Position numbers and translations under genes: made by a program. Under the pieces are notes generated by a model, which was not told where the DNA came from, did no database searches, and saw only the letters and a program-made list of their open reading frames with translations. Of a DNA stretch of 64,000 nucleotides, positions 1 to 11,091 are shown piece by piece (the first letter of the stretch is position 1; the number at the start of each line of letters is the position of its first letter). The DNA comes from Erpetoichthys calabaricus (lineage: Eukaryota; Chordata; Cladistia; Polypteriformes; Polypteridae), in contig NC_041396.2 in the NCBI RefSeq assembly GCF_900747795.2, forward strand, positions 42,402,674 through 42,466,673, written 5' to 3'.

Positions 1-1029
1 GTCCCAGATCAGGTACTAATCTGAAATTCCTTATTTGAATTGGCTCTCCACCATTGTGTGAAAACGTGTTCACCTGCCAACACTATTTGCATTTTTTTTG
101 CAATAAATAACTCAGAATTTATGTATTTATCTTTATGGAGGTCACTGTTATGAACACTTTAATATATAAAATTATTGCACTTATCTTATTCCTTAATAAT
201 GAAAAACACCATGGCAGCATCACAAAGGCACTGTCAGTACTCATGCCATCTGCCACAGGGTGCCTCTCTGTTGACAAAGCTGGGAGTGGCACACGGCTGT
301 TCGCTTCACCACAGGCTTCTTCAAGTTTCATGTTTATTTTGTAGTTAATTTTTATTTGCAAGTTTAAAAAAGGCCTAATAAAATAATAGCTCTCTATATA
401 CATTGCCAATATAACATATAATGACAGCATATCACTGGATGCCAGCTGGGGCCTCTGGAAATGCAGAATCTGCCCAAGGAGCTCATCCTGGATACTCAGC
501 ATCTGCATATCAGAATGGGAGCATGACTGGGTTTGTTGTCCTATGGAGACGTCTGCAATGGTATTCCTTGGGGTTTATTTTTAGGGGCCTAAAATGTTTC
601 CAATTTACCTTAAATGCTTAAAGCAGAATAAGGCAGTGTGGCCTAGAAGATAAATCATAAGACTGCTGATTCAGTGTCCATAATGGACTCGCTTAGTGAG
701 CCACAGCAGGTCACTTAACCCTAACACTTAAGTTATAGAAATGTGGAAAAACCGCACTCAGTTTATGTTTATTATCATGTTTATACAAGTCAATTCATTC
801 ATCTTGTGAAAGTGGGACAGGTTATAATACATTTGTTACCTTTGTCAATGTCCCCGGGCCACTAGAGTGCACTGAGGGTTAGATTTGCAGGAGTATTAGA
901 GAGGACTGACAGTCAAAACATCCCCAGTGCCACTTGTTTAAGGGGAGTATGCAGGGTAACTTAGAGGGGGAGCTCCTCGGGGGTACCTGCAGACGTTTGA
1001 GTGCTGGCCATGTAACCCACAAGTACTTA
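1..1029. other. Gene-free stretch, decayed repeats
   Basis: No host gene is visible. Around 633-735 there is a weak match on the plus strand to the tRNA-type SINE seen intact at 54874 and 58908: a 'gcagtgtggc' start and a 'gtcacttaaccc' segment. Short open frames elsewhere lack splice sites or recognisable motifs. Confidence 0.4.
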
Positions 1030-2663
1030 CAGTGCATCTGGAAAGTATTCACAGCGCATCACTTTTTCCACATTTTGTTATGTTACAGCCTTATTCCAAA
1101 ATGGATTAAATTCATTTTTTTCCTCAGAATTCTACACACAACACCCCATAATGACAATGTGAAAAAAGTTTACTTGAGATTTTTGCAAATTAATTAAAAA
1201 TAAAAAAATTGAGAAAGCACATGTACACAAGTATTCACAGCATTTGCCATGAAGCTCAAAATTGAGCTCAGGTGCATCCTGTTTCCCCTGATCATCCTTG
1301 AGATGTTTCTGCAGCTTCATTGGAGTCCACCTGTGGTAAATTCAGTTGATTGGACATGATTTGGAAAGGCACACATCTGTCTATATAAGGTCCCACAGTT
1401 GACAGTTCATGTCAGAGCACAAACCAAGCATGAAGTCAAAGGAATTGTCTGTAGACCTCCGAGACAGGATTGTCTTGAGGCATAAATCTGGGGAAGGTTA
1501 CAGAAAAATTTCTGCTGCTTTGAAGGTCCCAATGAGCACAGTGGCCTCCATCATCCGTAAGTGGAAGAAGTTTGAAACCACCAGGACTCTTCCTAGAGCT
1601 GGCCGGCCATTTAAACTGAGCGATCGGGGGAGAAGGGCCTTAGTCAGGGAGGTGACCAAGAACCCGATGGTCACTCTGTCAGAGCTCCAGAGGTCCTCTG
1701 TGGAGAGAGGAGAACCTTCCAGAAGGATAACCATCTCTGCAGCAATCCACCAATCAGGCCTGTATGGTACAGTGGCCAGACGGAAGCCACTCCTCAGTAA
1801 AAGGCACATAGCAGCCCACCTGGAGTTTGCCAAAAGGCACCTGAAGGACTCTCAGATCATGAGAAAGAAAATTCTCTGGTCTGATGAGACAAAGATTGAA
1901 CTCTTTGGTGTGAATGCCAGGCGTCACGTTTGGAGGAAACCAGGCACCGCTCATGACCAGGCCAATACCATCCCTACAGTGAAGCATGGCGGTGGCAGCA
2001 TCATACTGTGGGGATGTTTTTCAGCGGCAGGAACTGGAAGACTAGTCAGGATAAAGGGAAAGATGACTGCAGCAATGTACAGAGACATCCTGGATGAAAA
2101 CCTGCTCCAGAGCGCTCTTGACCTCAGACTGGGGCGACGGTTCATCTTTCAGCAGGGCAACGACCCTAAGCACACAGCCAAGATATCAAAGGAGTGTCTT
2201 CAGGACAACTCTGTGAATGTCCTTGAGTGGCCCAACCAGAGCCCAGACTTGAATCCAATTGAACATCTCTGGAGAGATCTTAAAATGGTTGTGCACCGAC
2301 GCTTCCCACCCAACCTGATGGAGCTTGAGAGGTGCTGCAAAGAGGAATGGGCGAAACTGGCCAAGGATAGGTGTGCCAAGCTTGTGGCATCATATTCAAA
2401 AAGACTTGAGGCTGTAATTGCTGCCAAAGGTGCATCGACAAAGTATTGAGCAAAGGCTGTGAATACTTATGGACATGGGATTTCTCTGTTTTTTTATTTT
2501 TAATAAATTTACTAATAAATAAACTTTTTTCACGTTGTCATTATGGGGTGTTGTGTGTAGAATTCTGAGGAAAAAAAATGAATTTAATCCATTTTGGAAT
2601 AAGGCTGTAACATAACAAAATGTGGAGAAAGTGATGCGCTGTGAATACTTTCTGGATGCACTG
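1030..2663 (+). mobile_element. Tc1/mariner element, full length (copy 1)
   Basis: A 1.63-kb Tc1-like DNA transposon flanked by TA (1028-1029 and 2664-2665). Its long terminal inverted repeats start CAGTGCATC and end GATGCACTG, and both carry the 'gaaagtattcacagcgcatcac' type block and the 'acaccccataatgacaa' type block. It encodes one uninterrupted transposase frame (1409-2449). A second, damaged copy of the same subfamily lies at 37678-39181 in a fam72 intron. Near-complete ends and an unbroken frame suggest a fairly recent insertion. Confidence 0.95.
1409..2449 (+). CDS. Tc1-like transposase, full-length frame with altered catalytic site
   Basis: This frame encodes 346 residues, the usual length for Tc1 transposases that cut and paste the element at TA sites. 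Residues about 8-60 form the first helix-turn-helix of the paired-like DNA-binding region. Residues 61-110 hold the GRPR-like hook (here RAGRPF) and the second helical region. The DDE domain follows: D159 in WSDETK and E285 in PDLNPIEHLW are present. The middle acid, expected as the first D of QQDNDPKHT, reads G250 (QQGNDPKHT, codon GGC at 2156-2158). Spacing from 250 to 285 fits DD34E exactly. The sister copy at 37.9 kb keeps QDNDPKHT, so the glycine looks like a point change and the product is probably inactive for cleavage. An alternative start is M8. Family assignment is secure; expression is unknown. Confidence 0.93.
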   Translation: MSEHKPSMKSKELSVDLRDRIVLRHKSGEGYRKISAALKVPMSTVASIIRKWKKFETTRTLPRAGRPFKLSDRGRRALVREVTKNPMVTLSELQRSSVERGEPSRRITISAAIHQSGLYGTVARRKPLLSKRHIAAHLEFAKRHLKDSQIMRKKILWSDETKIELFGVNARRHVWRKPGTAHDQANTIPTVKHGGGSIILWGCFSAAGTGRLVRIKGKMTAAMYRDILDENLLQSALDLRLGRRFIFQQGNDPKHTAKISKECLQDNSVNVLEWPNQSPDLNPIEHLWRDLKMVVHRRFPPNLMELERCCKEEWAKLAKDRCAKLVASYSKRLEAVIAAKGASTKY

Positions 2664-2872
2664 TATAAAGGCTTACTCAGAAGGGTTAACAGACCCTGGC
2701 TTCAAAAGCCCCTGCATTCAATATACGGCGGTCTTAAAGCTGGAAGGAATGAAGCACAAGTGCCCCTTACTGTGCACAAGTTATGAAGTTGCGTTGAATT
2801 TGACGGTTTCCTCTCCCTTGAAGGGCAATTTTGAACATTTAAAGCTTATTTTGTTGTTTATAAACTAGATTC

Positions 2873-3438
2873 TGTAGCAGTAGAGGCTTTTGTCCACCTC
2901 TTGAACCCTCAGGTACCACTCTAGACACCAGGTAAAAGTATAACTAATATTTATTTTTCTATTATACTGTGCACCAAGCACCCTCCACTCCACACTCATA
3001 AACAATAAACTCTTCTCTCACTACAAACCAATCCTCCACACCCAGACACTTTGCCACCCTACCTCCCAGCTCAGCTCAGTGTTCTGGGCTTCCCATAGTC
3101 CTTTTATAGCCCCTGACCCGGAAGTGGTTCCTGGCCAAACCCACAAGTCCGTTTTCCTTCCGGGTCAGGGCAAACCGTCCTCTTCTTCATCCCGGGAGCA
3201 TGTCGTTCCTTCCGGACACGTGATGCTGACGCACTCCCAGGTTATAGGGCACGCAAGAGCCCACTAGCCCCCCTACAGCGACTCCCTTTGGCCCCCAAGG
3301 TATCCAGCAGGGCTGTGTGTATAAACTACAGAGTCCATGAGGCCCTGCTGGAAGTCGGGGCACCATCCTGCTGTCCGGAGGGCTCCTCCTAGCGGCCTGG
3401 GGGTGGCGACCGGAGTCCATAGCCGGTCATCCATCACA
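2873..3438 (-). repeat. LTR (3' LTR of the minus-strand element)
   Basis: 566 bp, starting TGTAGCAG and ending CATCACA on the plus strand (TG...CA ends), matching the copy at 5425-5990 over its whole length. Adjacent on the inner side is the purine-rich tract expected next to a 3' LTR. Confidence 0.88.
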
Positions 3439-3457
3439 GTCCCTCCCCCCTTAGCGA

Positions 3458-5260
3458 CTACCACTGGGGCGGAGCATTGATTCCCACGAGGGACGTCCTC
3501 CTCCAGGAGGACGCGGGATCCGGACCGTGGTTCCGTTGTCTAGATTCCCCAGCGAACCTTGGGGGAACGGTGTATCTGCTATCCCACCGCTCCCCTGTCC
3601 TCCGGGGACAACTACGCCACACGTGGCCTGGTTGCCGGCAGTTGTAGCACCGCCGACGTCCTCCTGGTGGCTTCTCTTCCTGAGACCGGAAACACCTCGG
3701 GAATTCAGTCAGCTCCACCCTGTCCTCCGCCAAGGAGGGTTTAACGGCCGCTTTGCTGCTCTCCGCCCTTTTCTTTAATATGTCAGGAGACCCACGTGTT
3801 AATTCGGGGATCTCCTGCTTTCTCTGGGGCTTGTGCACAGCGTGAGGCTCTCTATGGAAAAGAGAGAGCCTCTTTGCTGTTTGCACGCCCGTTGTCCTAT
3901 GCAAACTCGGAGGCGGCGTCATTAGTATGGTATCGCTCCGGGTAACAGCACTATTCAGCTGTACCGGGGAGATCGGTACTTCCCCCGCCCCTCCAGTAAC
4001 GAGCGACAACCCCCCCTTCACGCGGACCGGGGCCTTAAGGTCTGCGTCGTTCCAGAGCGGCGTCTGATACCGCCGCCCCGGTTCTATCGGACCGTTGCCC
4101 GACCACTCCGTCATTACACCACACTCCACTGTCGGGTTCACAGTGCTTTGGCAGCCGCTACTTATTAGACGCGGTGCCGGCTCACACTGTGTCCCCTTAC
4201 TATATACGATACGGGCAGGACTCACCTGTATTCCCGCATCGATCACCAGAGGAGCTTCTCGTCCCAGTCGCCGTAGGAATCCCTGCAGTCCCTTTAGTGG
4301 CGCCTCGGCCGTAGCTCCCAGCTCCTCCACACGAGCCTTCAGTTCCTCCAATCCCTGGAAGAAAGTATTTAGGGGCTCGAGATATTTGTCGAGCTCCCAT
4401 AAGTTTATAAAGTTAATTGTTTCGGCCAGAGGCAAGGTCACTTCCTTGTTTTGGTCACCTGCCGGCCGGGAACCAATGAGCACGTCCGCTCCTGGCACGT
4501 GCTCTGCTGGGCTTCGCGAAGGCTTCTGGGACTTGGAGTCTTCTGAGGGACGGGTGGCTGCAACAAGCCGACTGAGGTCTGCCTTTTTTACTTTAACGGC
4601 AGATCCTTCAGTCACATCCCGCCCCTCCTTGCCTTTATTTAAAGTTGGCGCTGCTTCGCTTGCCGACACCTTCCCTTTCAGGGAGCTCAGATCCGTCAGG
4701 GAATGAATGACCTCACCTAGGGACCCGAACTGACCGTCACCTTCCCGGCGTCCATTGCGCGCAATCACGCGACGTGGGGAGGCGAATAGACAGGTCCCTT
4801 CCTGGTCAGGTGACTTCGTGTTTTCCTTACGTCTGTCCCAGCCTGCACCAGAATGGCTCACGTGATCGTTCTCCGCAAATAGGCTCCCCAGGTGTACATC
4901 CACAGACTCCTCGACTTCGCGGCCATCTTGCCAAGGAATGAGGCATGCGTCTTTCTTATATGACGTCCCGAACCGCTCGGCTTCTGCAAAACAAGACAAT
5001 ACAGTTCTTTGCGCTTCGGGCTTTATCGCGACACATACCTCCAACTTATGAGAGATTGCTTCAGGCTCAAGCACAGTCCTCTCTTCACTGCTTGGCTGTT
5101 GCCTTAGCCAGTGCTCTCTCACAGCATCGATTTCTTCCCTGGCTTCCGCAGGACCCGTCAGGTAAGACCACAGCATCGCGGCGTCCTCCGGTGGCCACAT
5201 TTCTGCGAGGTTCTGTATGCTTTGGGCTCGCCCATTCTTCTTTTTGGATTTCTTTCCCAT
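3458..5260 (-). CDS. Gag-like protein of the LTR element
   Basis: A frame of about 600 residues, read from the Met at 5260 (MGKKSKKKNGR, a basic amino end). The open frame actually continues upstream into the LTR without another convincing start. Near the carboxyl end a retroviral-type CCHC zinc knuckle is visible (CYNCRQPGHVWRSC), followed by an Arg/Gly/Pro-rich tail. The middle is charged and low in recognisable motifs. Zinc knuckles in Gag proteins bind element RNA during packaging, and with no pol present this would be a non-autonomous member. It looks whole and is treated here as a fossil of an LTR-element lineage. Confidence 0.75.
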   Translation of the reverse strand: MGKKSKKKNGRAQSIQNLAEMWPPEDAAMLWSYLTGPAEAREEIDAVREHWLRQQPSSEERTVLEPEAISHKLEVCVAIKPEAQRTVLSCFAEAERFGTSYKKDACLIPWQDGREVEESVDVHLGSLFAENDHVSHSGAGWDRRKENTKSPDQEGTCLFASPRRVIARNGRREGDGQFGSLGEVIHSLTDLSSLKGKVSASEAAPTLNKGKEGRDVTEGSAVKVKKADLSRLVAATRPSEDSKSQKPSRSPAEHVPGADVLIGSRPAGDQNKEVTLPLAETINFINLWELDKYLEPLNTFFQGLEELKARVEELGATAEAPLKGLQGFLRRLGREAPLVIDAGIQVSPARIVYSKGTQCEPAPRLISSGCQSTVNPTVECGVMTEWSGNGPIEPGRRYQTPLWNDADLKAPVRVKGGLSLVTGGAGEVPISPVQLNSAVTRSDTILMTPPPSLHRTTGVQTAKRLSLFHREPHAVHKPQRKQEIPELTRGSPDILKKRAESSKAAVKPSLAEDRVELTEFPRCFRSQEEKPPGGRRRCYNCRQPGHVWRSCPRRTGERWDSRYTVPPRFAGESRQRNHGPDPASSWRRTSLVGINAPPQW

Positions 5261-5424
5261 CACGGTCCGAAGGCTTGCAGTTGCAGCGCTCTTTGTCGTG
5301 GGTGGGGTTTTCACCTCCGCGGTTTCAAGAGGGACCTTTGTAGGGTTCTCTGCTACTACGAAATTTATATTTAACGCAGATCCCCTGCCAACGGACGGCC
5401 AGAGAATCCTGCCGACTACGCCAG

Positions 5425-5990
5425 TGTAGCAGTAGAGGCTTTTGTCCACATCTTGAACCCTCAGGTACCACTCTAGACACCAGGTAAAAGTATAACTAAT
5501 ATTTATTTTTCTATTATACTGTGCACCAAGCACCCTCCACTCCACACTCATAAACAATAAACTCTTCTCTCACTACAAACCAATCCTCCACGCCCAGACA
5601 CTTTGCCACCCTACCTCCCAGCTCAGCTCAGTATTCTGGGCTTCCCATAGTCCTTTTATAGCCCTTGACCTGGAAGTGGTTACTGGCCAAACCCACAAGT
5701 CCGTTTTCCTTCCGGGTCAGGGCAAACCGTCCTCTTCTTCATCCCGGGAGCACGTCGTTCCTTCCGGACACGTGATGCTGACGCACTGCCGGGTTATAGG
5801 GCACGCAAGAGCCCACTAGCCCCCCTACAGCGACTCCCGGTGGCCCCCAAGGTATTCAGCAGGGCTGTGTGTATAAACTACAGAGTCCATGAGGCCCTGC
5901 TGGAAGTCGGGGCACCATCCTGCTGTCCGGAGGGCTCCTCCTAGCGGCCTGGGGGTGGCGACCGGAGTCCATAGCCGGTCATCCATCACA
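5425..5990 (-). repeat. LTR (5' LTR of the minus-strand element)
   Basis: 566 bp, nearly identical to 2873-3438 and in the same orientation. The primer-binding-site-like segment lies just inside it at about 5400-5424. Confidence 0.88.
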
Positions 5991-7200
5991 GTTCCTATTC
6001 TGAACTTGTGCAGACTGAAGCCTGTCTGTTAAATTAGGGGTCAGGAAGCCTGAGGTGAAGCCTATTTTGGGTTCAGAATCAGAATATCAAAAACTTGCGT
6101 GCCCACAAAAAGAAGCTTGAAATGTGCATTTACAGGATTAATAAAAGACAACTTGATGGGAGAGCTTATGCATATTTAGGGCAACCCTAATCCGTCTGTA
6201 TGCAACATTTTGGAGAAACTAGGAAATGGTGCCAACCCACGATCAAGTAGGGAAATGCAGCCAAGCCAGCTACATGATGAGTCGTGTGCAATAATTCACC
6301 ACACCGAGCCAGAATTAGAATGTGCATTGACACAAAAAACATATTACACCCCCAAAGTGATGAATTTAATGTACAGACCCAATTTTTGCCAATACGCCAA
6401 TGCTGCGTATTTGCATTGCTGAACTTTCTTTACTTTTCGTCAATTTATATTGACTACCAATTGTCATTCCTCAGGATTAGAAACCAAAGTGCAGTAAAAA
6501 TGTAGATGTGATTCACTCCCTGCGTACAGAAAGCTCTAAATCTCATGCCCTACAACCTATTTAAAGCCTAATGGGTTTGACAGAAAAAGGCTTGTTTGGT
6601 GCTGCTTGGAAACTGTGCAAATGGTCGTATTGGAAGGGAACGAGTTGGACTTTTTTTTTTGCCTATTATAATGACTGGCTTATGAGATGACTTACACTCC
6701 GAAGAGCCATTCTTTAGGAACTATTTGACGAGTTGCCTCTTGCATTAGAATGACAGACTGTTTGAAATCAGGCTACACCTGTTCATATGCAGGTTCTAAC
6801 AATGGTTGTCCTCCTGGCAACAGGCACCTACCAGAGGGCACTAGCCGCCAGGTCAGGAATATCTCAGCCAAGCTTCAGGTCATGCCTGCTGTGCTGGAAG
6901 TCATAAACATCTGCACTCATATTGCAATCAGGGCACCTAGTAAGAATGACGCTGCTTTTATTAACCGTAAGCAGTGACATTCCATTAACGTACGCGTCAG
7001 TTGTGATGCCAAGATGAGACTGACAAAAGTTGTGGCTTGGTTGACTGTGTCAACCCATAAATCATTTATTTTGTAGCAAAGTAGCTTTGGCAGACGTGAT
7101 GGTGCTGTTCATGATGGCTGGCTAGTTGGTAAGGTAACTGGCTGAACACTCAAACGGCTTGTACTATTCATTATAACAGTAATCACGTTACATCTCACTT
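5991..7200. other. Gene-free stretch
   Basis: AT-rich unique-looking sequence. No splice-flanked conserved frame, RNA gene or clear repeat was seen. Confidence 0.4.
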
Positions 7201-7249
7201 AAAGTATGCAAAAAATGGAGGGGTCTGAATGCTTTCTGAATCCGCTGTA
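7201..7249 (+). repeat. Tc1 terminal repeat remnant
   Basis: The segment 'ggaggggtctgaatgctttc' followed by 'tgaatccgctgta' matches the right end of fish Tc1 elements (…ctgaatactttccgaatgcactgta). No transposase is attached, so only the end remains. Confidence 0.55.
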
Positions 7250-7261
7250 AATTATCAAAGT

Positions 7262-7912
7262 CTGCAAGTCAAGTCAAGTTGAGGAGCATGCACTGGTACA
7301 GTGCATTGCTGCACCCACTACACGACGAAACAGCTCGGGATCCTGGTTGGCAACCCCCCAGGCAGACGAGCGGTCCAGTCCCACCCTCCAGAAATGACCC
7401 TCTATCTGCTGCAGCCAGGTGTGACGTGGGTGACCCCTTGGCCTGGTCCAGCAACTCGGGTCCCCAACAATGATGATCTTATGAGCCGGATCACCCTCAG
7501 GGAAACGCGCCACATGGCCGTACTGCCGTAAATGACGATCCCTCACAATGCAGGTAATGTGCCTCACTTGGGACTCCATGAGCAACACAGAGTCAAACCA
7601 GTGGTACCCAAGGACTCTACAAAGAGACACAGTACCAAAGGAGTCCAGTCTTCATCTCAGGTCACTGGATAGCATCCATGTCTCGCAACCAAATAGCAAG
7701 ACAGGAAGCACCAGGACTCTAAAGACTTGGACCTTTGTCATTTTGCAGAGATACTGCGAGCACCACACACTCCTTTCCAGCGACCTCATGACCCTGCACG
7801 CTCTCCCAAACTGTTTGCTGACGTCACAGGAAAAGTCACCAGAGACATGAATGTCACTGCCAAGGTAAGTAATGATAGATAGCACTTTGTCAGGAACTGT
7901 CTCTGTCATTGT
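7262..7912 (-). mobile_element. LINE fragment, reverse-transcriptase carboxyl end
   Basis: Two minus-strand frames read like the carboxyl end of a fish non-LTR retrotransposon polyprotein. 7652-7909 carries YLGSDIHVSGD, MRSLERSVW and VLVLPVLLFGCETW. 7274-7630 carries RHLRQYGHVARFPEGDP and RPRGHPRHTWL. A frameshift separates them. The element is 5'-truncated and ends near the 'caagtcaagtcaagtt' segment. The clade cannot be fixed from this piece. Confidence 0.8.
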
Positions 7913-8139
7913 GTATCTCCCGATATCCCCCAGTTTGGGAGTTACCTTTATTTATTATTTACCTCAGTCCTACCCAGCTGGTTCTTCAAATAACAAATCT
8001 CTCAAAAATCCCACCAGATCTGCTCAAAAAACAATTCAAATGTGCTCAAAGTTTTCATGCTATTAAACACTAATGGTTCAGGTGTTGTTCCGTAAACCAC
8101 AAAAGCCCACCTCTACTGAGCCTAAGGACACATGCGAGT

Positions 8140-8222
8140 GCTTGAACAGAAGAAACAGACAGCTCTAACACACTGAATTGTAAACTGCTTTGGATAAAAG
8201 CTGACTCAAAATAAATAAATGT
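8140..8222 (+). repeat. SINE tail fragment
   Basis: The segment 'actgctttggataaaagc' followed by 'aaataaataaatg' resembles the 3' end of the tRNA-type SINE at 54874-55078. Only the tail is recognised. Confidence 0.35.
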
Positions 8223-9270
8223 ACTGAAATGTCAAACAACGAGACAGATTTAAGAATGGTACCCATCTCACTTTCTCTCTTTGTCTCTGCTCGGTATGCC
8301 AGGCCACTATATCTCATGAAGTGTCACTGCAGGAGTGGCTTGAATGGCCTGTCCGCCCTTTTAGTGATGCTCGGCCTGTCCGCCGCCCAGCACTGAAGTG
8401 GCCTGACTCGGCGCCATGTGCTGGTAAGCAGTTTTTGTGTTTTTTTTGTTTGCATTGCTACAATACAGAGCAAAGAATCTGCTGCATGTCATCACTTTGG
8501 CATTTAAACACATGTTTGGGATGGCGTGGCAAACACAGGCCTCTAATTTGTCAGCGCCCACTCCGATCTGCTGACTGGTCCGACACTGCGGGGACTTTTT
8601 TGTGTTACATGAATACTACTCTGAATTAGAGTTCCTTCTCCTCCCACTCCCATTTCATATTTCCCAGAAGTTGTGTGTGAGCCACGCTGTGTGAAGATTC
8701 CCTGCTGACCTGATGAATTATCTCAAAAACAGATTTTTATTTTTAATATTGAGTTTTTTTTGTGTACGTGTGTCTGTTTACTTGCTAAACAGGAGGATGG
8801 CATTGCAATCATTTAATCCTTTAAATCCCGAGATTTGCTGACAAACTAACAATTTATGAAAAGGAAACAGCTCAGCATAAAAAGGCCTAGTGTTCTGTGT
8901 TTCACAATCAAAGCGGCAAGGCAGTCAGGTCTCACAGCTAACACTGTGTTACGTGCAGGAAGTTTCAAATTTACATAAATGATTTACAAAAGAATTCCGG
9001 AATATGTCGTAGAAGTTAGAAATGTGACTCACAAAGATGACAATTCACTGGCTCACTGACACAGAGAAAGGCACAAAATTATCAAGCCTCCCTGTTGTAG
9101 AAATATCTAAAAAGCTCCAGTGCTGCGGAGAAGTTGAAGGTGCTTGTGAAGAAAAATGCGATAATACTTTAAAAAACACTACCACATAGTTTTATTAATC
9201 GATAAACTCTTTAGAAGGTACAATAACAGAAAATAAAGAAGTGAAGCCAACATTAGGTGTGACCACCATT
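8223..9270. other. Gene-free stretch
   Basis: No conserved frame, RNA gene or defined repeat was seen on either strand. Confidence 0.35.
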
Positions 9271-9456
9271 TAATAATTCTTTGCATTTATATAGCACTTT
9301 TCTCACTACTCAAAGCGCTCAGCAATTGCAGGTTAAGGGCCTTGCTCAACTGCCCAACAGAGCAGAGTCCCTATTGGCATTTACGGGATTCGAACCGGCA
9401 GCCTTCCGATTTCCAGCGCAAATCCCTAGCATCAGAGCCACCACATTTGCCTTCTC
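9271..9456 (+). repeat. Dispersed SINE-like repeat
   Basis: A 185-bp block with the 'ttgcatttatatagcacttt' start, 'actactcaaagcgctcagc' and the 'gggattcgaaccggcagcc' segment. This is a repeat widespread in fish genomes. The 'gattcgaacc' part resembles a tRNA T-loop, but no complete cloverleaf is present. A GATA microsatellite follows directly. Confidence 0.6.

Positions 9457-9514
<58 letters not shown>
9457..9514 (+). repeat. (TAGA)n microsatellite
   Basis: About 14 uninterrupted copies of the tetranucleotide, abutting the SINE-like repeat. Confidence 0.97.
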
Positions 9515-9732
9515 CTAAGGTCCTCACCTGGTTGGTTGTCTTAGTGGTTTGCCACAGTTACACCTGCAGACTTTGGCTGTCTTATGCTGATGACACATTG
9601 CATGTTGTCATGGATTTTGAGTCACACAAATATCAACAAGTTCCACAAAGCACTTCCAAAAGTGTCCTCTAGAGGGGAATATCACCATCAAACTCCAGCT
9701 AGTAATACGCACAAGCACCAAATCTATAGTAT

Positions 9733-10560
9733 CAATCAATCAAAATCTTTATTGTCATTGTAACAATGAGACATTGTACAACGAAATTTAAGTGCAATTT
9801 TCCAATGCAAAAATAAAATAAAAAAAAAACCCACAATCACTCAAGTTAAAACTAAAATGAATAAATATATAGAGAAAATAGTCCATAACAGCAGAACACT
9901 GTTTTCCATTCATACATATGTCATATTGCACTTGTCCCTTAGCCAAGGTTGACTTAGAGCTGTATTGTAAACATGAAGGTGCACTCGGTCAGATTGACCA
10001 CTTAGCAGCATTCAGCATGGTGATGGCTGAAGGATGGAAACTGTTTCTCAGTCTATTTGTCTTAGTCTGTATGGATCTGAAACGTCTTCCTGAAGGCAGA
10101 CGTTCAAACAATGCATGTCCTGGATGTGATGGGTCCTGAAGAATTTTCTTGACGTTCCTGAGACAACAGGAACTATGTAGTTCTTCTAGTGAGGGGAGAG
10201 GACAGCCGACTATCCGCTGGGTGACCTTAATGACCCCGTGGAGCTCTTTTCTCTGTGCTGCTGTACAGCTGGAGAACCAAGCACAGAGACAGTAGACCAG
10301 GATGCTCTCTACTGTGCAGCGGTAAAAGGACACCAGCAGTTTCTCAGGGATGTTGTTCTTCCTGAGAACCCTCAGGAAGTAGAGTCTCTTTTGGGCCTTC
10401 TTCACTACCTCAGCAGTGTGTGTTCCCCAGGTCAAGTCCTCCCTAATGGTGACTCCCAAGAAGTGGAAGTCTGAGAGCCTCTCCACACAGTCCCCGTTGA
10501 TGATGAATGGCTGGATATTGTCTGCCTTCATCCTGATGTCCACGATGAGCTCCTTATGAA
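9733..10560 (-). mobile_element. L2/Rex1-type LINE 3' end
   Basis: A 184-residue minus-strand frame (9989-10543) shows a fish L2/Rex1-type reverse-transcriptase carboxyl end: HFLGVTIREDLTWGTHT, KKAQKRLYFLRVLRK, FYRCTVESIL, DPSHPGHALFERLPSGRR and FRNSF-like RLRNSFHPSA. Downstream on the same strand it ends in 'gacaataaagattttgattg', the usual tail with an ATTG repeat. It is 5'-truncated near 10560. Confidence 0.88.
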
Positions 10561-11090
10561 ATAAAGGATTTATTCTTCAAAAAAAGTATTTCAATGACTA
10601 TGAACACAAAGGCAAAACAGGCCTGCCTAAAACACAAGGCAAACCGAGCGAACAAAGTCACAATGCAGCGTCTAAAGATCTAATCAAAAGGAACTGAGCA
10701 GAAGGTCAAATAATCCATAAATCATAAAAAGTGCAATGAAGCGCAGGTAAACTAATCACTCCTGGGCACATTCGAAATGAGCCACTAGGAACTGTGGAAG
10801 ACCCTCTGAATTTATGGGGTGGAGGGTAGTTCTTGACAGTGATTGGCAGGTATACCAGCTTCTTGGGGGACCGCCTACAACACACATGGAACGTAACAAA
10901 AGCAGCTTAAAGACAAGATCGAAAACAAAGAATAAATGGACATCATCAACAGAAGCAATGTAACGAAAGGGCACAAAAATGAACATGAAACAAGACTTTG
11001 AACCCCAGCCTGTGAAGGAACCCTGGCAGAAACATAACCCATGACTTCTAATTGGAGGGGATGTCAAATTGGACAACAGCAGTTGCTGAG
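10561..11090. other. Gene-free stretch, unassigned dispersed repeat likely
   Basis: A lysine/asparagine-type low-complexity region with 'aaataaaggatttattcttc' near its start. It could be a decayed LTR or other dispersed repeat, but no second copy in the window tests that. Confidence 0.25.
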
Positions 11091-11091
11091 C

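Larger units (their letters stand above)
2873..5990 (-). mobile_element. Gag-only LTR retrotransposon (fossil, recent)
   Basis: Two same-orientation repeats of 566 bp (2873-3438 and 5425-5990) bound a 2-kb interior. Read on the minus strand, the 5' LTR is followed by a primer-binding-site-like segment beginning tggcgtagtcgg. The 3' LTR is preceded by a purine tract of G and A runs. The only coding content seen is a gag-like frame with a zinc knuckle; I see no protease, reverse transcriptase or integrase. By eye the LTRs differ at roughly a dozen sites, about 2%, which implies a young insertion. No clear target duplication was found (flanks gattc and gttcc). Ty3/gypsy kin is likely but not certain. 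Its parts look whole apart from the missing pol. Confidence 0.85.

Noticed and set aside
119-508. 129-residue minus-strand open frame
   Set aside because: No splice context, no recognisable motif, composition like translated noncoding AT-rich DNA; it overlaps equally poor frames on the other strand.
4095-4706. 203-residue plus-strand open frame inside the LTR element
   Set aside because: It is the opposite-strand shadow of the gag-like frame, in a GC-rich coding stretch; no motif of its own.
9271-9456. tRNA gene suggested by 'gattcgaacc'
   Set aside because: Only the T-arm-like part is present, no cloverleaf can be folded, and the block is a known type of dispersed fish repeat.
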